A DNA stretch of 64,000 nucleotides. Source: Methylorubrum populi (GTDB lineage Bacteria; Pseudomonadota; Alphaproteobacteria; Rhizobiales; Beijerinckiaceae). The DNA is taken from contig NZ_AP014809.1 of the NCBI RefSeq assembly GCF_002355515.1, positions 3,806,501 through 3,870,500 on the forward strand, read 5' to 3'. This document shows positions 27,008 through 42,194 of this stretch, piece by piece (position 1 is the stretch's first letter; the number at the start of each line of letters is the position of its first letter). The notes under the pieces are model-generated. The model worked only from the letters and a program-made list of their open reading frames with translations. It had not been told where the DNA came from and ran no database searches. Both the position numbers and the translations under genes were made by a program.

Positions 27008-27262
27008 GGCCGTCGGGCGAGCTTTGGGGATCCATCACGTGACCGACGTGACGTCCGAACGAGCTGACAAACCGGTGATCGTCGAGGCGATCCGGGCGAG
27101 CGCCGGCTGAGCGAGCCGGGGCTTCAGCCCGCGGGTTGGCGGGCGATTCCGGCAGGAAGCCCCACCAGACCCGACTTGAAAGTGATGGCGACGGCCCGGG
27201 CACCGATGGTGTTCGGGCATAAAACATGCTCGCGTGCGGGCAGGGTCGGAGATCTGCGGACG

Positions 27263-31981
<4,719 letters not shown>

Positions 31982-32112
31982 TCACGCGTCACACGGCTGC
32001 GTTCTTTCGCGCCATACGGTCGGCGGCCCGTGCCGCCGACCGACTCACAGCGATGACGGACAGACGGCAAGGCCGCGTGGTCGAGGGATCCGCGCCTGCG
32101 AAGGGTTGATCG

Positions 32113-33546
<1,434 letters not shown>

Positions 33547-33570
33547 ACCGCGTCAGCTTCGAACGAGAGG

Positions 33571-33601
33571 GGGTCATCGCCGAGAGGCGGTGGCCCTTTT
33601 C
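33571..33601 (+). terminator. Intrinsic terminator of gltBD
   Basis: GGGTCATCGCC and GGCGGTGGCCC pair over 11 bp with two G-U pairs around a GAGA (GNRA) tetraloop, followed by TTTTC. Starts 25 bp after the gltD stop codon. Confidence 0.8.
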
Positions 33602-33618
33602 GTTGGGCCTCCGCGGTC

Positions 33619-34563
33619 TCAGCGGTAGGCGCCGTCGGAGCCGGCGCGGTCGCGGACTTCCCATAGGTAGCCCGCCCCGTCCCGGAGGATCCGGCCCCGA
33701 CCGGCGAGGTGCATCCCGGCGACGTCCAGCCCCTCACTGGCGGCCCGGTCGAGGATGCGGCGGCGGGTGGCGATGGCCTCCGCCGGATCGGCATCCCAGA
33801 TCACGGTCCAGTCCGGATGCGGCATCTGCAGCAGGCGGGAATGGAGGATGTCGCCCCAGATCAGCAGCCGCTCCGATCCGTCCTCGATCACCACGCCGGC
33901 ATGGCCGGGTGTGTGCCCCGGCAGCGGCAGGAAGGCGATGCCGGGTGCGAGATCGGCCCCGCCGGAGACCCGGCGTACCCGGCCGGCATAGGCGGCCAGC
34001 AGGGCCTGCGCGGTGTCGAAGAAGGGGGCCATCGCGGCGGGCGCCCGAGCGCGGGCGCCTTCATCCGACCAGAAGGCCGCCTCCCGCTCCTGAACCACCA
34101 GCTCCGCCCTGGCGTAGCGGGCGCGGCCCTCGTTCGTGAGCAGGCCGCCGGCATGGTCCGCGTGGAGATGGGTCAGCCAGACGGTGTCGATCTGATCGGG
34201 ACCGATCCCTTCCGCCGCGAGCGCCGCCGTGACCCGGTCGAAGCCCGGCCCGAACACGGTTCCGCAGCCGGCATCGAGCAGCCAGTGCCGGGTCCCGCGC
34301 CGGATCAGGAAGGCGTTGACGGGCTCCGGCGAGGGACCGCCCTGCGGCAGGCCGGCCTGCGCCAGCAGGGCACGTCCGGCCTCGCTGTCGGCGGCCGGGA
34401 TCATGCTCGGCTGGAGCGGGAACAGGCCGTCGCGCAGCGGCGTGACGGTGAAGCCGCCGACGCGATAGGCCGAAGCGGGAGCTGCCCGCGCCTCGACCAT
34501 CTGCAGGAGCGGCAGGCCAACGCCCGCGGCGACGACGGAGCGGCGGGTGAGGGGCAGGGGCAT
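33619..34563 (-). CDS. Exported metallo-beta-lactamase-fold hydrolase
   Basis: A 314-residue MBL-fold protein. It starts with a Tat-like signal ([16 protein letters not shown]). The zinc motif is H132-L-H134-A-D136-H137 in [12 protein letters not shown], with later ligands in [10 protein letters not shown] and IWGDILH. This resembles the lactonase/aryl-sulfatase-like group of periplasmic MBL hydrolases (e.g. quorum-quenching AiiA-type), but the substrate cannot be told. It converges with gltD, and its start is 178 bp from the divergent sensor kinase. Confidence 0.82.
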   Translation of the reverse strand: MPLPLTRRSVVAAGVGLPLLQMVEARAAPASAYRVGGFTVTPLRDGLFPLQPSMIPAADSEAGRALLAQAGLPQGGPSPEPVNAFLIRRGTRHWLLDAGCGTVFGPGFDRVTAALAAEGIGPDQIDTVWLTHLHADHAGGLLTNEGRARYARAELVVQEREAAFWSDEGARARAPAAMAPFFDTAQALLAAYAGRVRRVSGGADLAPGIAFLPLPGHTPGHAGVVIEDGSERLLIWGDILHSRLLQMPHPDWTVIWDADPAEAIATRRRILDRAASEGLDVAGMHLAGRGRILRDGAGYLWEVRDRAGSDGAYR

Positions 34564-34741
34564 TCGCGGCGGGTCCGGCGTCGGGGAATCGAAGCCGCGA
34601 TCCTGGCGGGCCGGCCCGCCGTGGCCCAGGGAAGCGCACCCGCCGGGATCCGGGCATTTTTCCCGACGGCGCCCCGCCCCCCTTGCGCCCCGGCCGGGGG
34701 TGGGTGCCAATTCGGCGGACGTCCCACGCCCGGTTGCCCCG

Positions 34742-36082
34742 ATGAGCCTGCCCGCGCATCTCGCCCTGCGCCTTCTGGTCGTGACGCTGCTCTGCCTGAC
34801 CGGCGCCATCGCCTGGACCCTGTGGGAGGCACGCACCGGTCTGCGCGAGGAGGCTGCGGTCTCGGCGGGGCGGATCGCGGCGCAGTTCGCCCGGCAGCCG
34901 GGACTCGGCAGCGTCGGTCCGGCAGCCCTGCCGATGGCCGAGCCGCAGGCGGAACCAACCGTTTTGATGATTCTGCCGGGCATCTGCGCCGAGATTCGCC
35001 TCGGTGCCGAGGCGCCGCGTCGGCTCTGCGGCGATTGGGACGGGCTCGGCACGGCGCCCGCTTGGCTCGCGGGCATGCTGGCGGCGGAGGCCGGGGCGGG
35101 GCCGGTGATCCGGGAGATCCTCTACCGCGGACGTTCCCTCGGCCGCGTCTCGGCTTGGCCCGATCCCGTGGCCGCGGCGGGCCGGGCATGGCGGCAGGTG
35201 CGGTTCGCCGGCGGCCTCGCCCTGACGCTTGCCGGAACCACGGCGATTCTCGGCTGGCTCGCCGCCGCCCGCCTCGTCGCGCCGGCCGCCCGGATCGTCC
35301 ACGGCCTCGACGGCTTCGAGGCCGGGCGCACGCCTTCGTCCCTGCCGCACTTCAAGGCTGCGGAGTTCGACCGGATCGCGACCGCCTTCAACGCCCTCGC
35401 CGAGCGCCTGTCCCGCATCGAGGTGGAGCGCGCGGGGCTGATGCAGCGGCTGGTTCAGGTGCAGGAGGAGGAGCGCCAGAGTCTCGCCCGCGACCTGCAT
35501 GACGCGTTCGGCCAGTGTCTCGCCGCGGCCGGCGCGCTCGCCGCCGCCATCGAGGCCGGCGCGCCGAAGGATCGCGTGGATCTGCGCGCCGACGCGGCGG
35601 GCATCGAGGCGGTGGTCGGCTGCATGCGCGAGAGCCTGCGCGGGGCGCTGGCCCAGCTCGAACTGCCCGATTTCGCCGGCATCGGCCTGGGCGAGGGCCT
35701 GCGCCGCCTCGTCTCGGATTGGCAGGCGCGGCTGCGGGCGGGTCCCAGCCTGCACCTCGACGTGACCGGTGATTGGGCGGGCCTGTCGCCGCAGGCCTCC
35801 GCGAGCGTCTACCGGATCGCGCAGGAACTGCTGACCAACGCCCTGCGGCACGGGCGGCCGAGCCGGATCTTTCTGCGCTTGCAGCGGAGCGAAACCGGAC
35901 GGCGGCCGATCACGCTGACCGTCGAAGATGACGGCGGCGGCGATGCCGCGGGAATCGCCGAGGCGTCCGGCCGCGGCCTCGCCGGAATCCGGGCGCGCCT
36001 CGCGGTCCTCGGCGGCGAGCTGTCGCTCACTGGGAACGGCAGCGGCCTTCGCGCCTGCGCCACCGTTCCGACCGCCGGCTGA
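34742..36082 (+). CDS. Sensor histidine kinase, NarX/LuxR-partner (HisKA_3) type
   Basis: A 446-residue membrane kinase. Helix 1 (about 7-28), a periplasmic loop of about 125 residues with two cysteines (C82, C96), helix 2 (about 155-177), a HAMP-like linker, then the HisKA_3 dimerisation region with phospho-acceptor H253 in LARDLHDAFGQ. The ATPase domain has the N box RIAQELLTNALRHG and G2 GRGLAGIRARLAVLGG. It would phosphorylate the response regulator encoded 8 bp downstream. The signal is unknown; the loop is of no recognised domain. Start ATG 34742 opens directly before helix 1. Confidence 0.9.
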   Translation: MSLPAHLALRLLVVTLLCLTGAIAWTLWEARTGLREEAAVSAGRIAAQFARQPGLGSVGPAALPMAEPQAEPTVLMILPGICAEIRLGAEAPRRLCGDWDGLGTAPAWLAGMLAAEAGAGPVIREILYRGRSLGRVSAWPDPVAAAGRAWRQVRFAGGLALTLAGTTAILGWLAAARLVAPAARIVHGLDGFEAGRTPSSLPHFKAAEFDRIATAFNALAERLSRIEVERAGLMQRLVQVQEEERQSLARDLHDAFGQCLAAAGALAAAIEAGAPKDRVDLRADAAGIEAVVGCMRESLRGALAQLELPDFAGIGLGEGLRRLVSDWQARLRAGPSLHLDVTGDWAGLSPQASASVYRIAQELLTNALRHGRPSRIFLRLQRSETGRRPITLTVEDDGGGDAAGIAEASGRGLAGIRARLAVLGGELSLTGNGSGLRACATVPTAG

Positions 36083-36090
36083 GGCGCGCC

Positions 36091-36750
36091 ATGCCGAGCA
36101 TCCTCCTCGTCGACGACCATCCCGTCGTGCGCGAGGGCTATCGCCGCCTGCTCGAACGGCTGCCGGGCTTCACTGTCGTGGCGGAGGCCGAGACCGCAAC
36201 GGAGGCCTACCGCCTCTACAAGGCGCGGACTCCGGATCTCGTCATCCTCGACCTCTCGCTACCGGGGCCGAGCGGCATCGAGGCGATCCGGCATATCCGG
36301 CAATGGGACGGCGCAGCCCGCATCCTCGTGTTCAGCATGCGCACCGGCGCCGCGGTCGCGCGCCAAGCCTTCGCCGCGGGTGCCGGCGGCTATGTCAGCA
36401 AGGCGAGCCCGCCGCGGGATCTGCTGACGGCAGTGGCGGGCATCCTGCGCGGGGAGCGTGCCATGAGCCCCGACATCGCCCTGGCCATCGCGCAGGACGA
36501 GGTTTCCGGCGGGCGCACCGCCCTCGACGATCTGAGCCCGCGGGAGGTCGAGATCCTCGGCCTGACGGCGGCGGGCGCGACGGCCCCGGCGGTGGCCGAG
36601 GCGCTTTGCCTCAGCCTCAAGACGGTCCAGAACAACCTCTCGCTGATCCGGGCCAAGCTCGGCGCCCGCACGGACGCCCATCTGGTCTGGATCGCCGTCG
36701 GCGCCGGGCTCCTGCCGGCTCCGCCCGGTCCGCCCTCCGGCGAGGGCTGA
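36091..36750 (+). CDS. NarL/FixJ-family response regulator
   Basis: A 219-residue regulator: receiver domain with acidic pocket D8-D9 and phospho-acceptor D54 in LVILDLSLPGPSG, conserved K near KASPPRD, and a C-terminal LuxR helix-turn-helix (LSPREVEILGLTAAGATAPA ... SLKTVQNNLSLIRAKL). It is encoded 8 bp after its kinase, so the two form one operon. It ends convergent with, and 36 bp from, the FdhF-like gene, which is a candidate target by proximity only. Confidence 0.9.
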   Translation: MPSILLVDDHPVVREGYRRLLERLPGFTVVAEAETATEAYRLYKARTPDLVILDLSLPGPSGIEAIRHIRQWDGAARILVFSMRTGAAVARQAFAAGAGGYVSKASPPRDLLTAVAGILRGERAMSPDIALAIAQDEVSGGRTALDDLSPREVEILGLTAAGATAPAVAEALCLSLKTVQNNLSLIRAKLGARTDAHLVWIAVGAGLLPAPPGPPSGEG

Positions 36751-36786
36751 ACCGGTCCGTCCTCAACCGGAGCCCGATCCGCCGGC

Positions 36787-39114
36787 TCACCCCGCGGCGA
36801 GCTCCAATTGCGGTTCGAGCACCCGCTCGTCCTCCAGATGCACGGTGACGGGGATCGTCTTCGCCGCCGGGACCTTGCTGCCGTAGGCGTAGTGCCAGAG
36901 CGGCATCAGCACGTTGCATTCGGGATAGTAGCCGCCGATGCAACCGATCGGGATGTCGTAGGCGACGACCAGCATGCCGGAGAGGTGCCGGTCGACCCCG
37001 TCATCGGCGGCGGTCCGCAGCGTCACCGCCTGCCCGACCTTCAGCCCGAGGCGGTCGATGTCGGAGCGGTTCATCAGCACGACCTTGCGGGTGTTCTTGA
37101 TGCCGCGGAAGCGGTCGTCGTAGCCGTAGACCGTGGTGTTGAACTGGTCGTTCGAGCGCAGCGTCATCAGGCGCAGCACGTCGTGGCCGATCTCGGGCAT
37201 GTCCGCGTCCTCGTCGAGCCCGGTCGGGGTCACGAAATTGGCCCGACCGGTCTTGGTGCGCCACTCGCGCCGCTTGACCGGGAGGTCGCGCTGGAAGCCG
37301 CCCGGCTCCCACATCCGCCGCTCGTAGTCCCAGAACGTCTCCGGCAGCGTCTCGCCGATCTCGCGCCGGATCTCGGCATAGTCCGTCCGGTAATCCGCCC
37401 AGCGCACCCGTGGGTTGGGGTCGAGCACCCGTTCGGCCAGTTCGCAGATCAGCCGGATCTCGCCGATCAGGTGCGGCGAGGCGGGGCGGCGCAGGCCGCG
37501 ATTGCCGTGGACGCAGCCGGAGGTGTCCTCCATCGACAGGCATTGCTGGCCGGCCGCGGTCTCGTCGATTTCCAGGCGCCCGATGACGGGGAGGATGTAG
37601 CTGATCTCACCGGGGAGCAGGGCGCTGCGGTTGAGCTTGGTGATGACGTTGACGGTGAGATGCAGCTTGCGCCACGCCGGCTCCATCAGGCTGTGCTCGG
37701 GGATGGCGCGGACGAAGTTGCCGCCCAGCATGAAGAAGGCGCGGACATCGCCCCGCAGAACCGCCTCGCAGGCCTCGACGGTGTTGGTGCCGGCCTCGCG
37801 CGGGGGCTCGAAGCCGAATTGCTGGCCGAGCCGGTCGAGGGGGAAGAGATCCGGGTTCTCGGTGATCCCCATCGTGCGCTGGCCTTGCACGTTGGAATGG
37901 CCGCGGATCGGGCAGATGCCGGCCCCCGACCGGCCGAGATTGCCGCGCATCAGCAGGAGGTTGACCAGCATCTGCACGGTCTCGACGCCGGCCTGGTGCT
38001 GGGTCAGCCCCATGCCGTAGACGCCGATCACCGCGTGCGAGCGGGCATAGACCCGGGCGGTCGCCTCCATGTCGGCGCGGTGCAGCCCGGAGCGGCGCTC
38101 CAGCTCGTCCCAGTCCTGGGTCCGCAGCCACTCGGCGAAGGTCTCGAAGCCGTGGGTATGCCCGGCGATGAAAGGCTCGTCGAGCACCGCCTTGCCACCC
38201 GCCGCCTTTGCCGCATCGTGCTGGTCCAGCACCGACTTGCAGATGCCGGCGAGCGCCGCGAGATCGCCGCCCGCCTTGACCTGATGGTACTGCGAGGAAA
38301 TCCGCGTCGCCTTGCCCGTCAGCATCTCGGTCGGCGATTGCGGGTTGAGGAAGCGCTCCAGCCCGCGCTCGCGCAGCGGGTTGTAGGTGATGATTGGAAC
38401 TCCGCGCCGGCTCGCCTCCTGAAGAGGGTGCAGCATCCGCGGCGCGTTGCTGCCGGGGTTCTGGCCGAAGAACATGATGCAGTCGGACTTGGCGAAATCG
38501 TCGAGGGAGACCGAGCCGACCGCCTGCCCGATGCTCGCTGGCAGCGCCACCGAGGTGGTCTCGTGGCACATGTTGGAGGAATCCGGCAGGTTGTTGTTGC
38601 CGTACATCCGCGCGAACAGGCCGTAGAGGTAGCTCGCCTCGTTCGACAGGCGCCCGGAGGAGTAGAACACCGTCTGGCGCCGATCCTCGACGGCCCGCAG
38701 CTCGGCGGCGATGTCTTCCAGGGCGTGCCCCCACGAGACCGGCACGTACTTGTCGGTCTTCGCGTCGTAGCGCAGCGGGTGGGTCAGACGGCCGGTCTGT
38801 TCGAGGTGGTAATCGTCCCAGCCGAGCAGCTCCGTCACCGTATGCTCGGCGAAGAAGTCGGGTGTGCAGCGGTGGGCGGTCAGCTCCCAGGCCACCGCCT
38901 TCACGCCGTTCTCGCAATACTCGAACGGCAGCGGGCTCGCCGGCTTGACCCAGGCGCAGCTGTTGCACTGGTAACCGTCCACCTTGTTGTGCCGGGTCAG
39001 CGCGATCGGAACGCTGCCCAGCACGCCTTCGCGCCTCAGGATGTTGCCGACCGAGCGGGCGGAGCCCCAGCCTCCGGCGGGGAGGGCGTAGGGCTTGTAA
39101 GCGGGCTTTTCCAA
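36787..39114 (-). CDS. FdhF/YdeP-family molybdopterin oxidoreductase (formate dehydrogenase 4-like)
   Basis: A 775-residue bis-MGD enzyme. The N terminus has the YdeP-type cysteine set C50-NS-C53 and C67 in EYCENGVKAVAWE, and the putative Mo ligand C183 in SSNMCHETTS. Further cofactor motifs are FFGQNPGSNAPRML, GMGLTQHQAGVETVQMLVN and the C-terminal SNDQFNTTVYGYDDRFRG. Methylorubrum extorquens uses a member of this family, Fdh4A, to oxidise formate during methylotrophic growth; assignment as that enzyme is inference from family and genome type. Other YdeP proteins have unknown substrates. It starts 120 bp from a divergent small membrane protein gene, with a palindrome between. Confidence 0.85.
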   Translation of the reverse strand: MEKPAYKPYALPAGGWGSARSVGNILRREGVLGSVPIALTRHNKVDGYQCNSCAWVKPASPLPFEYCENGVKAVAWELTAHRCTPDFFAEHTVTELLGWDDYHLEQTGRLTHPLRYDAKTDKYVPVSWGHALEDIAAELRAVEDRRQTVFYSSGRLSNEASYLYGLFARMYGNNNLPDSSNMCHETTSVALPASIGQAVGSVSLDDFAKSDCIMFFGQNPGSNAPRMLHPLQEASRRGVPIITYNPLRERGLERFLNPQSPTEMLTGKATRISSQYHQVKAGGDLAALAGICKSVLDQHDAAKAAGGKAVLDEPFIAGHTHGFETFAEWLRTQDWDELERRSGLHRADMEATARVYARSHAVIGVYGMGLTQHQAGVETVQMLVNLLLMRGNLGRSGAGICPIRGHSNVQGQRTMGITENPDLFPLDRLGQQFGFEPPREAGTNTVEACEAVLRGDVRAFFMLGGNFVRAIPEHSLMEPAWRKLHLTVNVITKLNRSALLPGEISYILPVIGRLEIDETAAGQQCLSMEDTSGCVHGNRGLRRPASPHLIGEIRLICELAERVLDPNPRVRWADYRTDYAEIRREIGETLPETFWDYERRMWEPGGFQRDLPVKRREWRTKTGRANFVTPTGLDEDADMPEIGHDVLRLMTLRSNDQFNTTVYGYDDRFRGIKNTRKVVLMNRSDIDRLGLKVGQAVTLRTAADDGVDRHLSGMLVVAYDIPIGCIGGYYPECNVLMPLWHYAYGSKVPAAKTIPVTVHLEDERVLEPQLELAAG

Positions 39115-39202
39115 GGGGAGGCACTCCGAAACGGGGCGGTCTGGGAAACACCCGCCGTCGGGCAGGGTTTTCGCCGAAACTCACGGCTTCAGAGATTTGT
39201 TC

Positions 39203-39215
39203 GTGATAATATCAC
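39203..39215. promoter_or_regulatory. Palindrome GTGATA-a-TATCAC between the FdhF-like gene and the small membrane gene
   Basis: A perfect 13-bp palindrome centred on one base, in the 120-bp divergent spacer, 88 bp from the FdhF-like start and 20 bp before the small gene. Position suits an operator for both genes. A TTAACGGAGGTTAA stretch follows that contains the ribosome binding site. No specific regulator can be named. Confidence 0.5.
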
Positions 39216-39234
39216 CGCCTTAACGGAGGTTAAT

Positions 39235-39483
39235 GTGATCATCGGCCGAGATTACTTGCTGAAGAAGCCGTCCGGACCCTCCGCACCGAAGTTTTTCCTC
39301 GACACCCAGGTGGTTCCATTCGCAACAAATATTGCGGGGAGTCTCGAAGTGGCGCTGGATCGCGCCGCGATCCGCACCGGTATCCGGCCGGCCGTGCTCC
39401 TGGCCGGAATGGCCGGGCTGACGTCGTTCGCGCTGTTCCATCTGCTGCGTCAGCGGAGCACGACAGTCCACCCGCCGCACTGA
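39235..39483 (+). CDS. Small 82-residue single-helix membrane protein divergent from the FdhF-like gene
   Basis: An 82-residue protein starting at GTG 39235 with a near-perfect ribosome binding site (ACGGAGGT, 5 nt spacing). The N-terminal 45 residues are soluble (GRDYLLKKPSGPSAPKFF), then comes one hydrophobic helix, AVLLAGMAGLTSFALFHLL, and a short basic tail. I recognise no family. Formate dehydrogenase 4 of Methylorubrum is described as a two-gene locus (fdh4A and fdh4B); whether this small gene is the second component cannot be decided from sequence. It converges with the DUF459 gene. Confidence 0.65.
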   Translation: MIIGRDYLLKKPSGPSAPKFFLDTQVVPFATNIAGSLEVALDRAAIRTGIRPAVLLAGMAGLTSFALFHLLRQRSTTVHPPH

Positions 39484-39489
39484 GGCGCC

Positions 39490-40929
39490 TTACCCCGGCG
39501 GCCAGCGGAAATCGTCGGCCCGGCCGGGCTGGGGCAGAGGCGCGGCGCCGCGTTGCAGGCTGCGCTCGCGGGTGCCGGTGGCATCGCCCTCCTGCGGACG
39601 GCCGGTGATCAGCGTGCCGCCGGGCGAGGTCTCGGGGCGGCCGAGCGGCACGATGGGCCCTGCCGCGGGCTTGACCGGCAGGCTCGGGATACCGGGGGGC
39701 TCGGGCAGGCTCGGCAGCATCGCGGTGATCTTGCGATCGATCGCCGCCGTGTCGTCGACGCCGAGGCCGGCCCCGCCCTCGCCGGGCGTGGCCGCGATCG
39801 CTGCGGCGGGCTGCTCGGTGGGAAGCCCGCCCTTCGCCCCCATCAGGCGTTTCAGCTCCACATCGGCGAAATGGGCGACCTTGCGCGATCCGGCGCTGGT
39901 GAAGTGGATGCCGTCGGAGGTGCGCAGCCGCGCCTCCTGTCCGTCCACGTCGGGTCCCGAGACGGTGAAGCGATTGCGGTCGTCGACGAAGCCCTGCCAG
40001 ACCTCGGCGTAGGACTGGCCGGCCCGCTGAACCCGCTCGCGCACGAGGTCGTTGATCGCCGCGAAGTCGCGGCTCAAGGTTTCGCTGCGGACCGGCGGCA
40101 GGCCGACCCAGACCAGCGGCACTTTGTGCTCGGCGAACACCTTCACGACCGCGTCGACGCGGGCACCGTAGATCTCGCGCCACTTGTCCGAGAGCGCCTC
40201 GTAGCTCTGGTCGCCCTCGCGGATCGCCTGCCGGTCGTTCACGCCGACCATCATCAGGGCATAAGAGACATTGGGCGTGGCTTTGAGGAAATCCTCGGCA
40301 CTCTTGGCCCAATCGACCAGATCCTTGCGCACGAGGCCGCTATCGGCCTTCGCGCGGTCGAGCACCGCGATCTCGGCATTGTCGGAGAACGCCTCGTCGA
40401 TCCCCTTGGCGAGGTAGCTGGCGAGGGAATCGCCGAACACCGCGATCTGGGTCGTGGGCGTTGCCTTCGGCACCTTGGCCTTGGGTTGCGCCACCGTGGG
40501 GGCGGGGCTCGGTCGGCGGCGGCGCGCGGCGCGCTCCTCGTCCGAGCGGCTGGCGGCGGCGGGTGCACGCGGACGCTGCGGCCGGGCATAGCCGGGAGCG
40601 GGCTGCGGCGGCGGGGCCGGTTGGGCGCGCGGCTGGTCCTCCCACGGCCAGTAGAACTGGCGCGGTGCCTCCTGCGGCGGCGGAGCACGGCGGACGGGCG
40701 CCCGGCCGTAACCGTACTCGTCGGCGTAGGCCCCTCGCGCCCGGCGACGCGGCGGCGGCGCATAGGAGGGGTCGGCGGCGGGCGCGTCGTAGCTGTCGCC
40801 CCACTGCGCCGCGGCCGGCTGCGGCAGCGCGCACCACGCTGCGGCGAGCGAGAGGACGGCGAGAGCGAGAAGGCCGAGGATCGCAGGGCGGCGCGGGAAC
40901 GCGGTGCGATCGGTCGGGCGGCGGTGCAT
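39490..40929 (-). CDS. DUF459 SGNH-fold exported hydrolase
   Basis: A 479-residue protein. A signal or anchor helix lies at about 15-40 (AILGLLALAVLSLAAAWCAL). Residues 45-160 are Pro/Arg-rich and disordered. The SGNH core begins at S168 in AVFGDSLASYLA, continues with MMVGVNDRQ and ends with the Asp/His pair in SDGIHFTSAGSRKVA. DUF459 proteins are predicted periplasmic esterases, possibly acting on cell-envelope acetyl groups. The C-terminal 100 residues are again low complexity. The lytic transglycosylase upstream fits an envelope role. Confidence 0.8.
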   Translation of the reverse strand: MHRRPTDRTAFPRRPAILGLLALAVLSLAAAWCALPQPAAAQWGDSYDAPAADPSYAPPPRRRARGAYADEYGYGRAPVRRAPPPQEAPRQFYWPWEDQPRAQPAPPPQPAPGYARPQRPRAPAAASRSDEERAARRRRPSPAPTVAQPKAKVPKATPTTQIAVFGDSLASYLAKGIDEAFSDNAEIAVLDRAKADSGLVRKDLVDWAKSAEDFLKATPNVSYALMMVGVNDRQAIREGDQSYEALSDKWREIYGARVDAVVKVFAEHKVPLVWVGLPPVRSETLSRDFAAINDLVRERVQRAGQSYAEVWQGFVDDRNRFTVSGPDVDGQEARLRTSDGIHFTSAGSRKVAHFADVELKRLMGAKGGLPTEQPAAAIAATPGEGGAGLGVDDTAAIDRKITAMLPSLPEPPGIPSLPVKPAAGPIVPLGRPETSPGGTLITGRPQEGDATGTRERSLQRGAAPLPQPGRADDFRWPPG

Positions 40930-41012
40930 GCGCGAAGCCTCGAACGAAGGAAGGGGGCCGGCGCTGGACCGACCTCACATCCGCCCAGGATAGCGCCTCG
41001 CAGGGCGCGCGT

Positions 41013-42194
41013 CTAAGGCCGCCCCTCGAGGCGCTCCAGCAGCGCGGGCCGGGCATAACCGTCGGCGGGCAGACCCTCGCGGATCTGGTACTGCCGCACC
41101 GCCTCGCGCAGCTTCGGGCCGGCCCGTCCATCCTGCTCGCCGGCGTAGAGCCCACGGGCGGCGAGCCCTGCCTGGAGACTCTTGAGCCCCGGCCCGTCGA
41201 GGCGGGCGGCGCCGCTGGGCCAGGGCGCGGCGAGTGCCGGGCCGCCGGCCAGCCGGTCGGCGAGGTGGCCGATCGCCAGCGCGTAGGAGTCGCTGGTGTT
41301 GTAGCCGCGGATCACCTCGAAATTGTCGGTGATGAGAAAGACCGGGCTGCCGAGCCCGCCCGGCAGGAACAGGCTCGCCTCGCCATCCAACGGCAGGGGT
41401 CTGCCGTCGGTACGCCGCACGCCGCGGGCGGCGAAACCGGCGAGCGGGCCGCGATAGCGGGTCAGGTCGAAATCCTTGGGCAGGCTCACCTCGTAGCCCC
41501 AGGACAGGCCGGGCTTCCAGCCGAGCGAGCGGAGGTAATGGGCGATCGAGGCGAGGGCATCCGCCTCCGAGCGCCAGATGTCGCGCCGCCCGTCGCCGTC
41601 GAAATCGACCGCCTCCTTCAGGTAGACCGAGGGGAGGAACTGCACCTGCCCCATGGCGCCGGCCCAGGACCCGACCATCCGCGCCGGTTCGACGTCGCCG
41701 TTCTCCAGGATCTGGAGGGCGGCCAGCAATTCGTCGCGAAACAGATCGCCGCGATAGCGGGCGTAGGCGAGGCTCGCCAGGGCACGGATCGTCGGCAGGG
41801 AGCCGGCGCTGGCGCCGAAATCCGACTCGACGCCCCAGACGGCCAGAACGACGGAACGCGGCACGCCGGTCTTCGCCTCGATCGCCGCCAGGGTGGCGGC
41901 GAGCCGCTTGCCCTGCGCCTGCCCTCGGGCGATGCGGCCCGGCGACACGGCGCCGACGAGGTAGTCCCAGACCGGCCGGCTGAACTCGCCCTGGCGTCGG
42001 GTACGGGCGACGACGTCCGGATCCGGCCCGCGAAGGTCGGCGAAGGCCGCATCGAAGGTCTTCGGCGCGATGCCGCGTGCCGCAGCATCGGCGCGCAGCG
42101 AGGCGACGAAGCCGGAAAAATCGCCGTCCTGCGCCGGGGCCGGCCCCGCCAGCAGCGCGAGGGCGAGGATCAGGGCGGCGCGGAGCGCTCTCAC
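41013..42194 (-). CDS. Lytic murein transglycosylase, MltB family, with peptidoglycan-binding domain
   Basis: A 393-residue exported enzyme that cleaves peptidoglycan glycan strands with 1,6-anhydro ends. Signal peptide to about residue 21; catalytic E123 in VWGVESDFG; MltB hallmarks WAGAMGQVQFLPS and FDGDGRRDIW; a C-terminal PG_binding_1 domain (about 325-390: LKSLQAGLAARGLYAGEQDG). The start is GTG 42194, overlapping the galE stop by four bases (GTGA), so the genes are translationally coupled. Confidence 0.9.
   Translation of the reverse strand: MRALRAALILALALLAGPAPAQDGDFSGFVASLRADAAARGIAPKTFDAAFADLRGPDPDVVARTRRQGEFSRPVWDYLVGAVSPGRIARGQAQGKRLAATLAAIEAKTGVPRSVVLAVWGVESDFGASAGSLPTIRALASLAYARYRGDLFRDELLAALQILENGDVEPARMVGSWAGAMGQVQFLPSVYLKEAVDFDGDGRRDIWRSEADALASIAHYLRSLGWKPGLSWGYEVSLPKDFDLTRYRGPLAGFAARGVRRTDGRPLPLDGEASLFLPGGLGSPVFLITDNFEVIRGYNTSDSYALAIGHLADRLAGGPALAAPWPSGAARLDGPGLKSLQAGLAARGLYAGEQDGRAGPKLREAVRQYQIREGLPADGYARPALLERLEGRP

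Larger units (their letters stand above)
26643..27262. other. 620-bp intergenic region upstream of gltB
   Basis: The divergent gap between the exported repeat protein and gltB. I see no convincing gene in it. It holds the palindrome at 26961, the paired direct repeats at 26980, a GACGTGACGTC palindrome near 27046, and an in-frame extension of gltB back to ATG 27176 that lacks conserved sequence. The promoter of gltBD must be here; I could not find a convincing sigma-54 element. Confidence 0.5.

Noticed and set aside
26643..27262. Sigma-54/NtrC promoter for gltBD
   Set aside because: I found no convincing GG-N10-GC element at proper spacing, so nothing was annotated.
27176..27262. Upstream ATG extending GltB by 29 residues
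   Set aside because: The extra residues show no family similarity, and the propeptide from 27263 already has normal size.
34568..34644. tRNA-like 77-nt stretch on the minus strand with 7-bp end pairing (GGCGGGT/ACCCGCC) and an internal TTCGATTCC
   Set aside because: The T arm does not pair (GCGGC against CCCCG) and seven extra bases separate it from the acceptor stem; no D arm or anticodon arm fits. Chance pairing in GC-rich DNA.
36808..39234. Long + strand frame opposite the FdhF-like gene that runs into the small membrane gene
   Set aside because: Only the last 82 codons after the ribosome binding site at 39225 look like protein; the rest is a composition shadow of the molybdoenzyme gene.
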